A stretch of 64,000 nt of DNA from Muraenolepis orangiensis. Lineage: Eukaryota; Chordata; Actinopteri; Gadiformes; Muraenolepididae. Position numbers and translations under genes: made by a program. The notes below the pieces were generated by a model, which was not told the origin of the DNA, searched no databases, and saw only the letters and a program-made list of their open reading frames with translations. The stretch lies in assembly GCA_027704905.1 (NCBI GenBank), contig CM051000.1, positions 9,467,072 through 9,531,071 of the forward strand. The letters run 5' to 3'. Positions 33,401-45,500 of the stretch are shown here, in pieces; positions within the stretch are counted from its first letter, which is position 1; every line of letters starts with the position of its first letter.

Positions 33401-36400
33401 GACACGTCTTTTCAACATTGCGTGGAAGTCTGGGACAGTGCCTGAGGAGTGGCAAACGGGGGTGGTGGTACCCCTGTTCAAAAAGGGTGACCAGAGGGTG
33501 TGTGCCAATTACAGGGGTATCACATTACTCAGCCTCCCTGGGAAAGTCTACTCCAAGGTGCTGGAAAGGAGGGTTCGGCCGATAGTCGAACCTCAGATTG
33601 AAGAGGAACAATGCGGATTCCGCCCTGGTCGTGGAACAACGGACCAGCTTTCCAACGGACCACCATCCTGGAGGGGGCTTGGGAGTATGCCCATCCGGTC
33701 TATGTGTTTTGTAGATTTGGAGAAGGCATATGATCGGGTCCCTCGGGAAATACTGTGTGGGGTGCTGCGGGAGTATGGGGTGCGGGGGTCACTGTTGAGG
33801 GCCATCCAATCTCTCTACTCCCAAAGCAAACACAAACCCCGGCTCGTTCGCGACCGACACGTCACTAGCGCGTAGTCTCTTTAGTAGCACGTGCAACTGA
33901 AAGTCTCTCGTTATGCCGCCGATATATATCTATATATCTATATATATATATATATAGATTATACCGCTATATAATCTATATATATAGATTATACTATATA
34001 TATCATCTCTATATATAGATTATACCGCCCGCCGTTCACCTTTACTCAAATTATTTGAGTCAAATATGATGATAAACACAGCTGTTTCGCAGCCCGGCAG
34101 TAACACCTCCACGGCCCGGCGTTTGGGAACCCCTGCTATAATAGACAGCTATAGCAGCAATAAACTGTAGACCGCTATAGCTGCAAAAAATCGGTGATCG
34201 GTGGGGCAGATATTTCTCATTGTGATCGGTGACAAAAAACGTGATCGTCCCATCCCTACTCATAACACTTTAAATAAGCTTCATAGTTTGACTTTATGGC
34301 GCTTTTGTGTGACTCTGGATGTGGACCATGTGAGGTCCACATCTCCGAGGACCTCACATGGTCCACACACACCACACGCGTGGTGAAAAGGGCCCAACAA
34401 CACCTGTATTTCCTCAGGCGTCAGAGGAAATTCAGCATGGGCCCCCACATCCTGAGAACATTCTACAACGGCACAATCGAGTGTTCTTACAGGGTGTATC
34501 GCCGCCTGGTACGGGAACTGCACCACACTCGAGCGCTTCAAAGGGTTGTGCGGACGGCCCAGTATATCGTTGGAGGTGAGCTCCCCTCCCTCCTGGATAT
34601 ATACAACCAGCGGTGCGTGGCCAAGGCCAAACGCATCATAAAAGACAATGCCCACCCCAGCCACGAACTGTACTCACTTTTACCGTCAGGCAGGCGATAC
34701 CACAGTATCAAGTGCCGCACAAATAGACTCCGAGATAGCTTCCACAGTCAAGCCATCAGGCTGCTGAACAAGGGTGTATAGCATATAACAATGTATATTT
34801 TATTACATTGATATATATATATATAGCTCTTTTTCTGTGCTGATATATTGCATTTTATCAATTGTATTTTTATATATTTCACTTTATACAGTTTTGTACT
34901 TCTTTTTATTCTATTCAGTTTTTTTTATAACTGCCGTCTGTCGTCGGGTTTTGCACATAAGATTTTCACTCACTGCTTTATACTTTGTAAACAGTGTACA
35001 GTGCAAACTGTGAAGTGACAATAAACTTGAATCTGCGCCGTGCCTGAGGGCAAAGCGGTGCCTGGCACGTACCAAGCTTCAAGGCCCTGGGACCTTGTGA
35101 GGCAGAGTTATGATTGATAGAATGTGTGTAGTTTGCTTACGTCAGTAACATTTCTGCATAACTCAATGTGTTGAGTCATGGCCATTGAATGAATGGGACA
35201 CCTGTCTTGTAACAGCGCCACATCAATACATAAGAACAAAGCACCACGGAAGAACATTTTCATTTAAGTTATTATTACTACTGGTGGTATAAAATAAAAT
35301 AATCAGGGTTTCCAACACTTTATTTGGGAGGCTGCCCAGTTAAATTAACGGCCGCCCTGAGTATATTTAGTTAAAAAACAAAATAAAATGATCCGTCCAA
35401 GAGCACAACGGCATCTGCGATCGATTAACTAGTGAACAATGATCCCCTCACTCTACTTCTCCTGTTCGCTCTGCTGTAAGGATGGCAAGATTCACAGATT
35501 TGCATCGGTACACCGGCATAAAAGTTCACGATACGATTGCCCGATGCACCTGATACTACTTTGGAATGAAGTCGAGATGCAAGTTTATAAAATTGGTTTA
35601 AATATATTTTTTATATATATTTAGGTGCCGATCACATAGGACACGTTTTGCAGGCTTAAAATCGCCAGGTGCACTGTACTGCTCTAAATCAATCACACAT
35701 GACGCAATCTATTTAAAAAAAGAGCTGTTTGAAACGTTGCAACCACCAAATCAGCTGTCAGTCTAAGCATTGTAAACACAGAAGTTGAACTACCATCAAT
35801 GGGCCACAACACTAAGCGCTTACTGACCACTAAGCTAAGAATTGACCAATGATTAAAGCACAACTACTTGCAGCACTTTAGTTAGTTAGTATCAACCTGT
35901 TAAGCAACAGAAATATACTCAGACGATTCCAGATGAGTCCAAGGATACAAATAATTAAGTGCTCCCAAACCACCCTTTCAAGTATATTTCAGATCCCTGG
36001 GAAACACTGATAATGTATATGCGTTGTCATGTTTAAATTAAATTTCCTGTTCATAGGCAAGTTTGGTTTATGTTCGGTCAGCCATCAGTATATCATTTAG
36101 ACTTTGTTTTCCTGTTGATATTTCTTTTTGTGTGCCTGATTTTGTATAATTTTGGGTGGAATAAATCCCCTTGTATTGTGAAAAAACTGCCTGTGTTCCT
36201 GTCCCGGCGCTCGGTCTTTCACAAAAGAAAATAACATACTGTATATGCTTGTGTGAAAAAGTGAAAAAGCAAAACTATTTTGTGGGATGCGAACACTAAC
36301 AAACCTGCGTGTGCTCCGCAAAGAAGTCTGCTGCCGTTTTCACTGGGGCGACGGCCGGAGCCACTCCTCCGGAAGGTTCTATCCACAACTGGAAAATAGG

Positions 36401-39400
36401 ATAGTACATTTGGTGAGCGCATGCAATTCGATTTAAACGCCTAATTAACACCCTGAACATCACTGCCATTTCAGTTTCAAAAACTAAATTAGGACATTGA
36501 ATAGGTTGAATTTGAAAATAACGGAACCCAACCCCGATTCATTTTGACAATAGAAATGACATAATAACAGAGCAATAGTAAAGAAGAATGTCGCCTGGCC
36601 ACTTTAACCAGACCATTGCCAGTAAGCAAACAAAAGGCACATTTCATGAGTAATTCCCAAAAGGCCTAATGATAATTACAGTATATCAACTTCAACAATG
36701 AGTCATAACGACATGCCTTAGCCACCACTTAACATGAATAATCGTTCCTTAAGCCTTGTGCTTTTTGTTTAGCTCATAACTTCCAGCACGGCCCAAAATG
36801 CTTAGCGCCATCCATACAAGGATGGCACCAAGGCACTGGTGTGGCAGCTCTGGTGTGGCACCGGCTAAATTTCAAGCAAGTAACTGGTAATTATTATAGG
36901 CTCAAGCTTAACAAACCAAAGACATACATCGGTTCCATGTTTGGCCAATGCAGAGTTGGCTTGCTGTCGAATCTTCTCCCGGTACATCTGTGCGGCCCGA
37001 CTGTTGTACTTGGCGTTGGTGTCGTTTGAGGTGCACCCATGTTGGCGAAAGAAGGCGGTCTACAGAAAGCGAATGGTCATGACGTCAGTGTCATATTTTT
37101 GTTAGCTCACAGGACTGCTTTTTTCATACTTTACCTAGGTCAGGTTCAGGTTCGTCATTTGTTTTCGTATTTTAGTGTAGTGATTCATCAGGGACTTACC
37201 GCATTGGCATTGCCTCCAACCTGCATACACCTTAGCTGAAACCAGTTCCAGTTGGAATCCAACTCTGTAGATCTAAAGTGGGTACACCGTCTAATTATTC
37301 AATTGTCTCGCCATTATTTTGGGTGTGAAATGCGTCATCCAGTTTAATTGTTAAGTGGTGATAGATAATCATCAAGAGAATATGTCCATCAATATGTAAA
37401 CAGCAATTAAATAAACCCATCCGTCCATCTGCTTCTCCGGGTTGAGCAGCAGCCCCTGCTGGAGCTGCTACCCTCCTTAAATAACTTACTGCTATGCAGT
37501 AAGTTATTAAGATTTATTTTATCAATACACTACTGATTGGCTAGCTACAAGGGGAAAGAGCCGCTGTTCGAAGGCATGAAAAACTCAAATGATCACCAAT
37601 GGCAGTGCACTGACCACAATTACCGACTGGGATGAAGATCACTGTGTTGTAAAAAATTATAGTTTTGGGAAACTAGGCATATGTCTATGCCTATAAGACT
37701 ATGGTGTGACGTGCTTTATACCTAGGGAGAAATGCCACCAGAGACATTTCTGGTGCCAACGACCAAAGGCAGCAACCCATAGAGTAATCGTGAACATCCC
37801 TAGTGGTTAACACACTACATGGAAGTGGGGGGAAGCTTCTAGCATAGCTTCAGTGAGGTGAAATAGACAGCATGTCAAAATGTTTCAAAACGTTTACGGG
37901 ATCCATCTTGCATGTTTACAGCGGCATTTCACAGTGGAAATAAAAATGTACTTTATCGGTCAAATCACTTTGTTTACCCATTCTGCTGGCACAGTGGTAG
38001 CTGTGCTGAGCTGGGGTTCGAACTGCGTAGAAGCTAGGAAAATGTAAAAAAACCCAAAGCCTGACACCCACTGATAACTAGCTCACTAACCAGCTGCTGA
38101 TAATGTCTGACTTTGACTAGGATGATTTCTTCAGGGGAGGAACAGAACCCTAACCATATGTATTTGCGCCTGAATATACAAATGAGAAAATAAAGATTGT
38201 GGAACAGACGCTGAACAGACCATGGCGGCATTTCAGTGATCCTACATCCACATTGAAAGAGTAGAAAACAGTATGTTTTTTTTGAGACACAAGGACATAC
38301 TGACTTTGAGACACAATGGGAACAAATCACATATCCCAGTAGTTTGAGAGGAAGGGAACAAATTCTGCTTTATTTACTTTGCAACCTTTTGTGTTTATAC
38401 GTCAACATGATGTGAATATGCTAGATGAATTCCTTAACACTAGAGTACCACTTTACTGCATTTGACTGTCGGGTCAATTTGACCCAAAGTGCCACCAAAA
38501 GGCCACTAGATGGTACATTGTACTGCACTGCTGCAAGAATCTGCAGTGACTCTTAAAAGCTGGCAGACACAAACCTAAAGATGATCCACCTTAACTGCTC
38601 ATAGTCTTGTTGTTTACGAAAGTAGTTAAGTTATCTTTTTTGTGACAAAACTAACATTTTATACTTTGATTCACAGGCATGCGTTGCTGTTTAAAAGAGG
38701 TTAGTTTGTGTAAAGGTATTGGCGATTTGGAGTCGGACGGTGACCCTTTTGATAAAAAAAGGGGACAGTTAGTTAGTAAGCCTCAAAATTGCTTGTAACT
38801 TTGTTTCCCGACACCATTTCAGAATTTTAAGAACACACACACGTAAATAAAAATATTCAGGAAAAGTCATGATAGGGCGATGGTGAAACGTGGTCGAGTT
38901 TCACTCAAATTATTGAACCGCCGTTTGACTAAATTGACCCACCCACAGCGGTTCTGGTGTTCAACACATTCATTTCAGAATGCTGTAAATTTCACTTCAC
39001 AGAAGCTTTACTAGAAGCCTCTGTCCACTGCAACGTAGTGTGATTATTAATCACAAAGACGTAGCCCGTAGATATCCATTTACTGGATGCACACATGCAA
39101 TTGGTGTCAAGCTTCTCATCGGGATGGGAGTGAAGAAGAGGCAGTTTCCCGGCATGCTCCCAAGGTCTAAATAAAATGGTCTACATGGGATACATATCTG
39201 TAACCTCTGGAGTCTAAACATTTTATAATTGTCCATCATCATTGTGTCATTTAACTTGAGCCACACTTGTGACCCAGTGCTCCGATAGCAGTTCTGACGC
39301 ACCAGACTACTGGAGGTCCAATAATTTTAGTATTCAAAAAACGAGCAGCCAGAGTGGCCATATTAGGGGAAAACATTGCGTTCATGGTAATTTGATGGAT

Positions 39401-40257
39401 TGTTACGGTCGTCTCATCCAGGAAAAAACCGGACACATAAGGAGATCTATGCGGATCGTGGTCACGTCTTCACGTGTATCCATTTGCCGAACCCGGAGCG
39501 TAGGTAAAACTACTTGAGCCAGTGATGCAAGAATGTGCCATTATGTTTGGGGTCACCCTGACTTGGACCGTACCTGATGAAGCTGAGGTGTACACCCAGG
39601 GAGCGGTGGACGCCAGAGCAGTCGATGCATAAGAACACTCCGTACGAGATACTCGCCCAACTCGGGTTCTTGGCTGCACAGTCAAAACATGCCTATCAAG
39701 AGGGGAGACAGGTGGCACACACTCAGGGTGTTAAGACATAATTAATTGCGATAGGGTGGGAAACAATACACCGTATGGCTCGTTCGATAGTCAGCTTTCG
39801 TTAGCCTGCTGCTGCTACATGGGCTCCATAACGTTGTAGACCAACCAAATGCAGTCCAACCGTTGTAGACCGGTTGGACTGTATTTTAATTTATATTTTC
39901 CATAATTACCGTTACCCGAGCTTAAGAATGGAACTCGAACCGAATCGGCCGAGTAGTTCGGAGTGACTTGACTCGAGGATGGTATACGTGGCCTTCATGT
40001 TTGCCTGACACACACACCGGTAGAAGAGACGTCCCCGTCTGGGCCTATGGTGAAGCTAACAGTGGAAACTAGCTAGCTACAACCTGGCGTGTTATAGTCA
40101 GCCAATGAGTTAACAATCAGGGGTAATAAACCCCACCTCGGACGATTAGGACCTACACATAATAATTGATATAAACGTGCGTTACCTTGTTTGTGGGGAT
40201 AGATCGCAATCGTTTAAAAATGGTAAGGATTTCGGTCTTATTTGGTTCAGTAGCCAT
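25866..40257 (-). CDS. arfgap2: ADP-ribosylation factor GTPase-activating protein 2 (complete)
   Basis: Stimulates GTP hydrolysis on Arf1 at the Golgi, linked to COPI coat. Exons 5'-3': 40257-40186, 39692-39574, 37272-37200, 37059-36928, 36388-36305, 31305-31197, 31024-30968, 30833-30789, 29819-29767, 29616-29480, 28407-28276, 27983-27855, 27413-27261, 26843-26717, 26548-26461, 26298-26177, 25886-25866; in phase, 550 codons. Residues 1-~130 are the ArfGAP zinc finger: CFDC, then CIDC 16 residues on, with the arginine of CSGVHRSLG. The middle is a lysine-rich helix (EKQAQVAEKQREEK, EGKKREQAERLG). Three conserved C-terminal blocks follow: ISSDMFFG, the IAQFKQGVKSVAGKM motif and DRYGSY. ArfGAP3 is the alternative, but wording and length favour ArfGAP2. 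In mammals pex16 and arfgap2 are on the same chromosome band. Confidence 0.94.
26861..27160 (-). repeat. Dispersed repeat copy
   Basis: CAATGGAATGCTTACTCCC and CCTCCCACAGTATGAATTTC match 57600-57660 and the reverse of 907/8866. In arfgap2 intron 13. Confidence 0.65.
27421..27454. repeat. (CA)n microsatellite
   Basis: Short CA array 8 bp upstream of the arfgap2 exon 13 start, in the position of the polypyrimidine tract on the gene strand (GT repeat). Confidence 0.9.
28023..28086. repeat. 32-bp tandem duplication
   Basis: A unit starting TGACAACTGGACAAAGGC occurs twice in a row with one or two differences, in arfgap2 intron 11. Confidence 0.85.
28795..29053 (+). mobile_element. tRNA-derived SINE, second body type
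   Basis: Head GTATAGCTCAGGAGGTAGAG with a B-box-like GCTGGATCGATCC. The body ends AGCGCTATATAAATGTCC. The head matches 41911; the tail matches 63940-64000. In arfgap2 intron 10. Confidence 0.85.
31676..31718 (-). pseudogene. Stray copy of part of arfgap2 exon 4
   Basis: 43 bp that match 36944-36987, inside arfgap2 exon 4, with one deletion and two substitutions and in the same orientation. The matched exon segment codes the region around MYREKIRQ. Flanks do not match. It lies in intron 5 next to the LINE start; the deletion breaks the frame. Confidence 0.75.
31734..33880 (+). pseudogene. Non-LTR retrotransposon (LINE), endonuclease and part of RT
   Basis: A fish LINE on the plus strand in arfgap2 intron 5. 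The apurinic-type endonuclease is seen from LGTWNVTSLGGKEPE (about 32033) through LLGDFNAHVGND to STDHHLVVSW near 32640. The reverse transcriptase begins SGKAPGVDEIRPEML (33334) and runs through ANYRGITLL to FVDLEKAYDRVP, then stops near 33840. The YADD box and 3' end are missing. Several stops and an internal deletion near 32232 make it dead. It resembles RTE/Rex3-type fish LINEs, but I cannot fix the clade. Confidence 0.85.
33919..34025. repeat. AT-rich palindromic tract
   Basis: Repeated TATATAGATTATA units in both orientations just past the LINE break. Confidence 0.8.
34293..35035 (+). pseudogene. 3' end of a second LINE family (L2/Rex1-like)
   Basis: Codes the C-terminus of a LINE ORF2 (HISEDLTWSTHTTRVVKRAQ, GGELPSLLDIYNQRC, RTNRLRDSFHSQAIRLL). 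A 3' UTR follows, ending GACAATAAACTTGAATC. Truncated at the 5' side. A 17-bp inverted repeat (34321-34337 and 34350-34366) sits in the frame and looks like local copying. In arfgap2 intron 5. Confidence 0.8.
35040..36300. other. Rest of arfgap2 intron 5, nothing recognised
   Basis: AT-rich intron sequence without long frames, clear repeats or conserved-looking segments. Confidence 0.5.
38434..38964. mobile_element. Possible piggyBac-like MITE
   Basis: Left end TTAACACTAGAGTACC and right end GGTTCTGGTGTTCAA are rough inverted repeats. The internal CGGGTCAATTTGACCC is common in such elements. Ends are diverged, so this is tentative. In arfgap2 intron 2. Confidence 0.3.
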
Positions 40258-40286
40258 CTTGCCAAATAGACAAGTTGCGCTGTCTC

Positions 40287-40294
40287 TGACGTAA
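40287..40294. promoter_or_regulatory. CRE-like site upstream of arfgap2
   Basis: TGACGTAA lies 30 bp upstream of the arfgap2 start codon in a CpG-containing, TATA-less stretch (40258-40350). A CREB/ATF site is plausible by match only. Confidence 0.4.
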
Positions 40295-40747
40295 CTACGG
40301 GTCGCGTCGAGGCTACAAAAGCACCGTAGCGCTGACGAAGTAGTTCATGATTCCACGGTCAGCGCTGAATTCAAATCCGTTTTTACAGGTTATGGTTGAC
40401 TGATTTAAAACTGTGTTAAACTCAAAAGTGGCTCAAATGCTGGGATAGTGCACATGCACAATAATTACTTGCATATGGACATATTGTACATTATAGCATG
40501 CAACGTAAGATGGGTGTGGTGAATAGTCCAACTAAAAGAGACTCCCCTCCAGATGTAGGGACGAGAACTATGTAGAGTGTGTTAGCCACATGCATGACAT
40601 ATTTCTTGTGGTGCTCCACCTTGCTGCCATGAGCGTTGTGCTGAAAGTGCGAACACCTCTGTTCGGACAGCGTTCAGTCGTCCGCCATAATAGAGAGAAG
40701 TTTGGACAGCATCCTCCTCTGTGACAGGTCGAGGTCTGCTGCCTGAG

Positions 40748-40761
40748 CGAGCGCGCGCGCG

Positions 40762-40792
<31 letters not shown>
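40748..40792. repeat. (CG)/(CA) alternating tract
   Basis: GCGCGCGCGC followed by CACACA repeats: alternating purine-pyrimidine of the kind able to form Z-DNA. Confidence 0.8.
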
Positions 40793-40797
<5 letters not shown>

Positions 40798-40836
40798 GAT
40801 ATATAGATATTTATATATCTATATATATATATATCT

Positions 40837-41679
40837 CAGTGGTGAAGCGTCAGGGCATTCAAGGTATTCAGAGAAGACCCTGGAACTCTCAGATGAAACA
40901 AAAAAAAACGAATTAATTGTATTAATAAAATGTAATACAATTTAATCAAATTTAAATAAAATGAATAAATGAGAATGGTATCTGTGTTGTTATCTGTTAT
41001 ATTACAGTTGATTTGTTTGTCTTTCTCGGTCCATGCACTACGCATTTGAGTGGTTTTGTGTTGGAAAAACAATGCAACCAATCAGATATTTTTATGGGTT
41101 GCTGGGAAGAATATCCTTCAACCAAAGTATTCCCGATGACTTTGGCCCTTAGACTGAATGAGAGCGTATGTTTGGATTGACAATTTGATCAACCAATCAT
41201 ATAGTGATTTGTAGCCAATGGGCGTATTCTTTCAGATTTCCCCACAGGTCCATAGGAAGCTAGAAGGTATACTGGCTGGAGCGAGAGTGGATCTAGCGTA
41301 GTGCTACGTTTTTTCTACATAGGATTTTACGTCAAAATGGCGAAGGCGAAGATGATGGGCTGTTACTTCACTACATGGACACCACATCAATCCTCCTGAT
41401 GTGACCCATGAGGTTTATTTATTTTTTATTTTATTATTATTATTATTATTATTATTGTTAATAATAACGTGAGTGACAAATAAAGGAATTCTGATTCCCA
41501 CAGATTCACGACAGTATCATCATTGAAAGCCACACACAATGTTTGTGATCGCGATTACCACGGTGATAGTGAGGGGGTCGCCAGTCTCCAGCACTGTTAT
41601 TTTGGGGGTCGCGGGCTGAAAAGTTTGGGAACCCCTGGTCTACAGAAGGTCGAGTTGTGATAGACACGCTTCGCCACTG
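40837..41679. mobile_element. Non-autonomous hAT-like DNA element
   Basis: Ends CAGTGGTGAAGCGTC and GACACGCTTCGCCACTG are inverted repeats; CAGTGG starts are typical of hAT elements. Near the right end is a second motif TTTGGGAACCCCTG, also common in hAT elements. There is no transposase. AT arrays on both sides hide the target duplication. Confidence 0.65.
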
Positions 41680-41718
41680 ATATATATATGTATATATATA
41701 TACATATATATATTTATT

Positions 41719-41753
<35 letters not shown>

Positions 41754-41850
41754 TTATTTATATATATACATATATACATATATATATATACATATATATA
41801 TACATATATTTATTTATATATATATATATACATTTATTTATATGTGTGTA
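41680..41850. repeat. TA-rich array
   Basis: TATATA/TATTTATTTA repeats of about 170 bp. Confidence 0.9.
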
Positions 41851-41910
41851 TCTCAAATCCTACCTATCTCTTAAATCCTACCATTATGGACGTTATGTGA
41901 CATTACGGGC

Positions 41911-42161
41911 GGGCAGCAGTATAGCTCAGGAGGTAGAGCGGTCACCTCACAACCGGAAGGTTGCTGGTTCGATCCCTGGCTCCTCCTAGCAAAAACTGTT
42001 GAGGAAGACCCCCTAACCCTAACTGCTCCCCGGGCGCTGTATACATAGCTGCCCACTGCTCCTAATACTAGGATGGGTTAAATGCAGAGAACACATTTCA
42101 CTGTATGTTTACATGTATGTGACCAATAAAGAGGATTCAATCCTCCAGATTTGTTGTTGTT
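41911..42161 (+). mobile_element. tRNA-derived SINE, copy 2
   Basis: Head GTATAGCTCAGGAGGTAGAG, B box GGTTCGATCCC, tail GAGGATTCAATCCTCC then TTGTTGTTG. About 340 bp upstream of the ZP-gene start codon. Confidence 0.9.
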
Positions 42162-42503
42162 GTACGTGTTTCCTCTATATTGAGCCAGTAAGGAAAAGTC
42201 TTAAGCTTTATGAGAGGAAAACATTTAATGTAACATACCTTCCCTAATAGTAGGATTTTGGTTTTGATATTGTGACAGATGAAAGGGATGAAAGTTAATG
42301 ACAAAACATATGCCAGAGACATTTGGTGATTATTGATCGTTGTTTTGGAACTTTAAGTTACGTTAAGTGTATGTGTATGTGTATGTTTCAAACTCCCCCA
42401 AATCTGGTTATTCCTGTTGTGGTGTTGAAAGTACCGCCTCTTAATCACAGACATCACAACACTAGAAACCGGACTGAGTTGAACGTGTATTGTCGAGAGC
42501 ACA

Positions 42504-45500
42504 ATGGCAATAAGGGCTATTTTAATAGTTTTGCCTACATTATTAGGTATTGTATTTAGCCAGGAATCCCATTATGGAGAAAGTTTAACTTTTATGTCTC
42601 CGCAAAAGAAGAATGATGGAACTGTTCAGGTATGATTTGGCATCAGTCAATTTTCATAATGTCTCTGAGATGCAAAACAGAAAGTGATTTTTCATTTGTT
42701 ATTCTGACAAATAGACCCATGGCTCAACTACAGAATAACTATATATGTATAACAGGAGTTATAGAAACATCTTTCATGATCATTGAAATATATACACTAT
42801 ATCATATGTATTTATCTTACTGTGTCCTTGCAGGTGAGTTTCTACTATCGAGAGAATGGCAGAGGTACCTGCAAAGACCAACTCTCCTATCGGTGTGAAA
42901 CTGGGTATTGTAATAACACAGAGGACTCCAAGCCTGTGATAACAGACAGAGACAGCTCTAGTCAGGAAAGGTGGTGCCAGTCAGAAGGACAGGCCAGAAT
43001 AGCCTTCTTCAGCAAACGTTCTATTTCCTTAAGGTAAGTCAATGTCGATGTCTTCATTGATTTACTTTGTTCCACTTGTGTGGATCTAAATGAGAAATCC
43101 CAGGCGTTCTAATTGCTATAGTCGTTTAATTTCCTAGCATAATTATGTAAGAAAATATAATTAATAAAGCAACAAAGCACAAGTAATAATACATATATAT
43201 ATATATATATATATTGTATTGAATAACCAATTCAAACAAATGCCTCAAAATGTTATTGATTGTCGTTATGAGGTTGATGATGATGACGATGATAATGATG
43301 ATAATGAACAGTATTATTTTCATAATCCTTATAATTTATTTTAGAAAGATCTTTAGGGTTTACTGAGACAACAACAACAACACCAACAACTTTAGCAAAT
43401 ATAATAATAGGTCTTCACTGTTCTTCATTGTTTTAGAGACACAGGTTGCTGCTGGGCACCTAATGCTCAAGAAAAAAATGAGTGGACAGCTGGGGCAATG
43501 TTCGACCTCGGATATCGATCAGACACACACACTTACAACAAATTTCCTGTCACTGCAACAGTGGCATCTTTACGGTAGGCTACAACATACGGTTATGGTT
43601 GTTAATTCTCATGTCACAGTCCACCCGCTGTTAAACAAAAACCCTTTCCAATATGGTAACTTGCCATTATAAAAATAAAGGATGTATACTATAATTTGTA
43701 TAAAACAACCAAACAATTCCTAAACTGTACTGCAATGACATTTCCTACGCTAAGATAATGCGTAGAAAAATCGCAAAAATATTCATCTCAAACAATCCCC
43801 CATCCTTAAAAAGCTTCTTGGCCTGGTATGTTTGTATGTATGTACTCTATAGGGTACATCAGAACTGTTTCACAAAGCTTCCACTTTTGGCATATGACCC
43901 GGATGGAGACCATGTGCGATGCCGTTTTGCATCAGAAAATATGGATTCAAAGGTTACTCTGGATGAGGTAATCTAATTAGAAAACAAATAGATCAAAATT
44001 ATGAAATAATGCTTCAGGGTCCGAAGGAATGTGTCTTATTGGAGTATGATTAATGGATTATTGTGATACTTCTTCTCACTAGAATGAGTGTGTCATTCGA
44101 GCTACGGGCCAACTAGCTTTTGGGCTCCATGTGTTTGAGCTGGTGCTTGAAGACCACCCCACTAAAGATGTCAATATGACCTATGACGATGGATCATCAT
44201 CTGAAAGAGAAGCATTCAACATTCACTCTGAGGTCCACTCAACCCCCTTCAGCCAAATACATCTACAATTTACGCTGCAAAGTAAGACGCTAACACTTAC
44301 AAACAGGAGGGGTTCATAAATTAATGTTGCTCTATCCCTCATGGCCATATGTCTTACAAGTGCTGTAGGTAAGATTTGAGAGTTGTAAAGAGAGAGCAGA
44401 GAAGTGGAAGAGGAAGAGAGCAAAATTGTGAAACGTAAAACAAAAAAACATCCCCTCCCTCTCTGCTCACTCCATTGAGAAGGCTTGCATTTCCCACACC
44501 AGTGTTTGGAAGGATTGAAAATATGCCCTGATTGGTCAGAATTTTGCCGGGAGTGGTCTATAATCAAAATGGTCTCATACAGAGACAGGCACAGAAACTC
44601 GGAACAGATATATTCTCACAGCACAATTCAATCACTAATTGCTGATGGAAGGCTATGACATAACAAAAAAATCAACACACTCAATATAGCTCTTAAATCT
44701 TACCTACAGTATCTTTAATGCAGAGTTATTGTATGTAATGGTGACATGAATTCATTGTAAACTAGTCACCTGATAACGCCCCTCTTGTTGTGGTCTCTTG
44801 GTTTCAGTTCTCCATCCGTTGCACAGCTGCCTAGCGGGAAACATGGTTCCCCAGTACCTGCTCCCAACAGACTCCCATGGCACCATACATCAGGCTTCTG
44901 TTGGCAACCAATTCCAGCTCCATCTCCACGCACAGGCCAGCGAGGCCAGGTACTTAGCCATTGCGCCACTCAACAAGAGGAATAAAATATCATTTTGCAT
45001 GAAAAGTGTACCCGGTCCTAATTGTGTGTCTATTGTTTTACTTTGTATATGCAGAGTAAATACAAAAGTTTTTTCTTTGTCTTTCCATTTTTTCTGAAGG
45101 ATTTCTGACTTCCAGGTCAGTGGCCCTCGGAATATGACAAAGGAGTTGACGAAAGGTACATTTGGGAACACGTCAGTCATTCTGAACTGGACACCAACTC
45201 TCAGTGATCTCTACCGGCTGGTACCCATTTGTTTCACTGCCGAGACAGATGAAAGGTGTGTGTGTGTGTGTCCATCCATGCATGTGCGTATGTGTGTCTA
45301 TATTGTACGTTAAAAACAAATAGATAGATAGTTATTTGCCTTCCCTTACAATCCTATGTTTCCGTGTATGTCTATCATTGTGTCATGTAGTGTGAACCTG
45401 TCGGCACGCTAAATGTCTGTTTGATTTTAGCTGGTTCTAGTCTGATCTGTATCAAAAGCAAAACTAACCTGTTTTTATCTTTTAGTCAATCAGAAATGAG

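Noticed and set aside
37478..37510. Short hairpin in arfgap2 intron 2
   Set aside because: A 13-bp perfect stem is within chance for AT-rich sequence, and nothing else supports a function.
39051..39520. Minus-strand frames of 60-83 codons in arfgap2 intron 2
   Set aside because: Overlapping short frames without splice support or recognisable family; likely intronic noise or an unplaced repeat.
41911..41990. Possible tRNA gene (A and B boxes)
   Set aside because: The tRNA-like head continues into a repeated body and tail, so it is a SINE; copies occur six times in the window.
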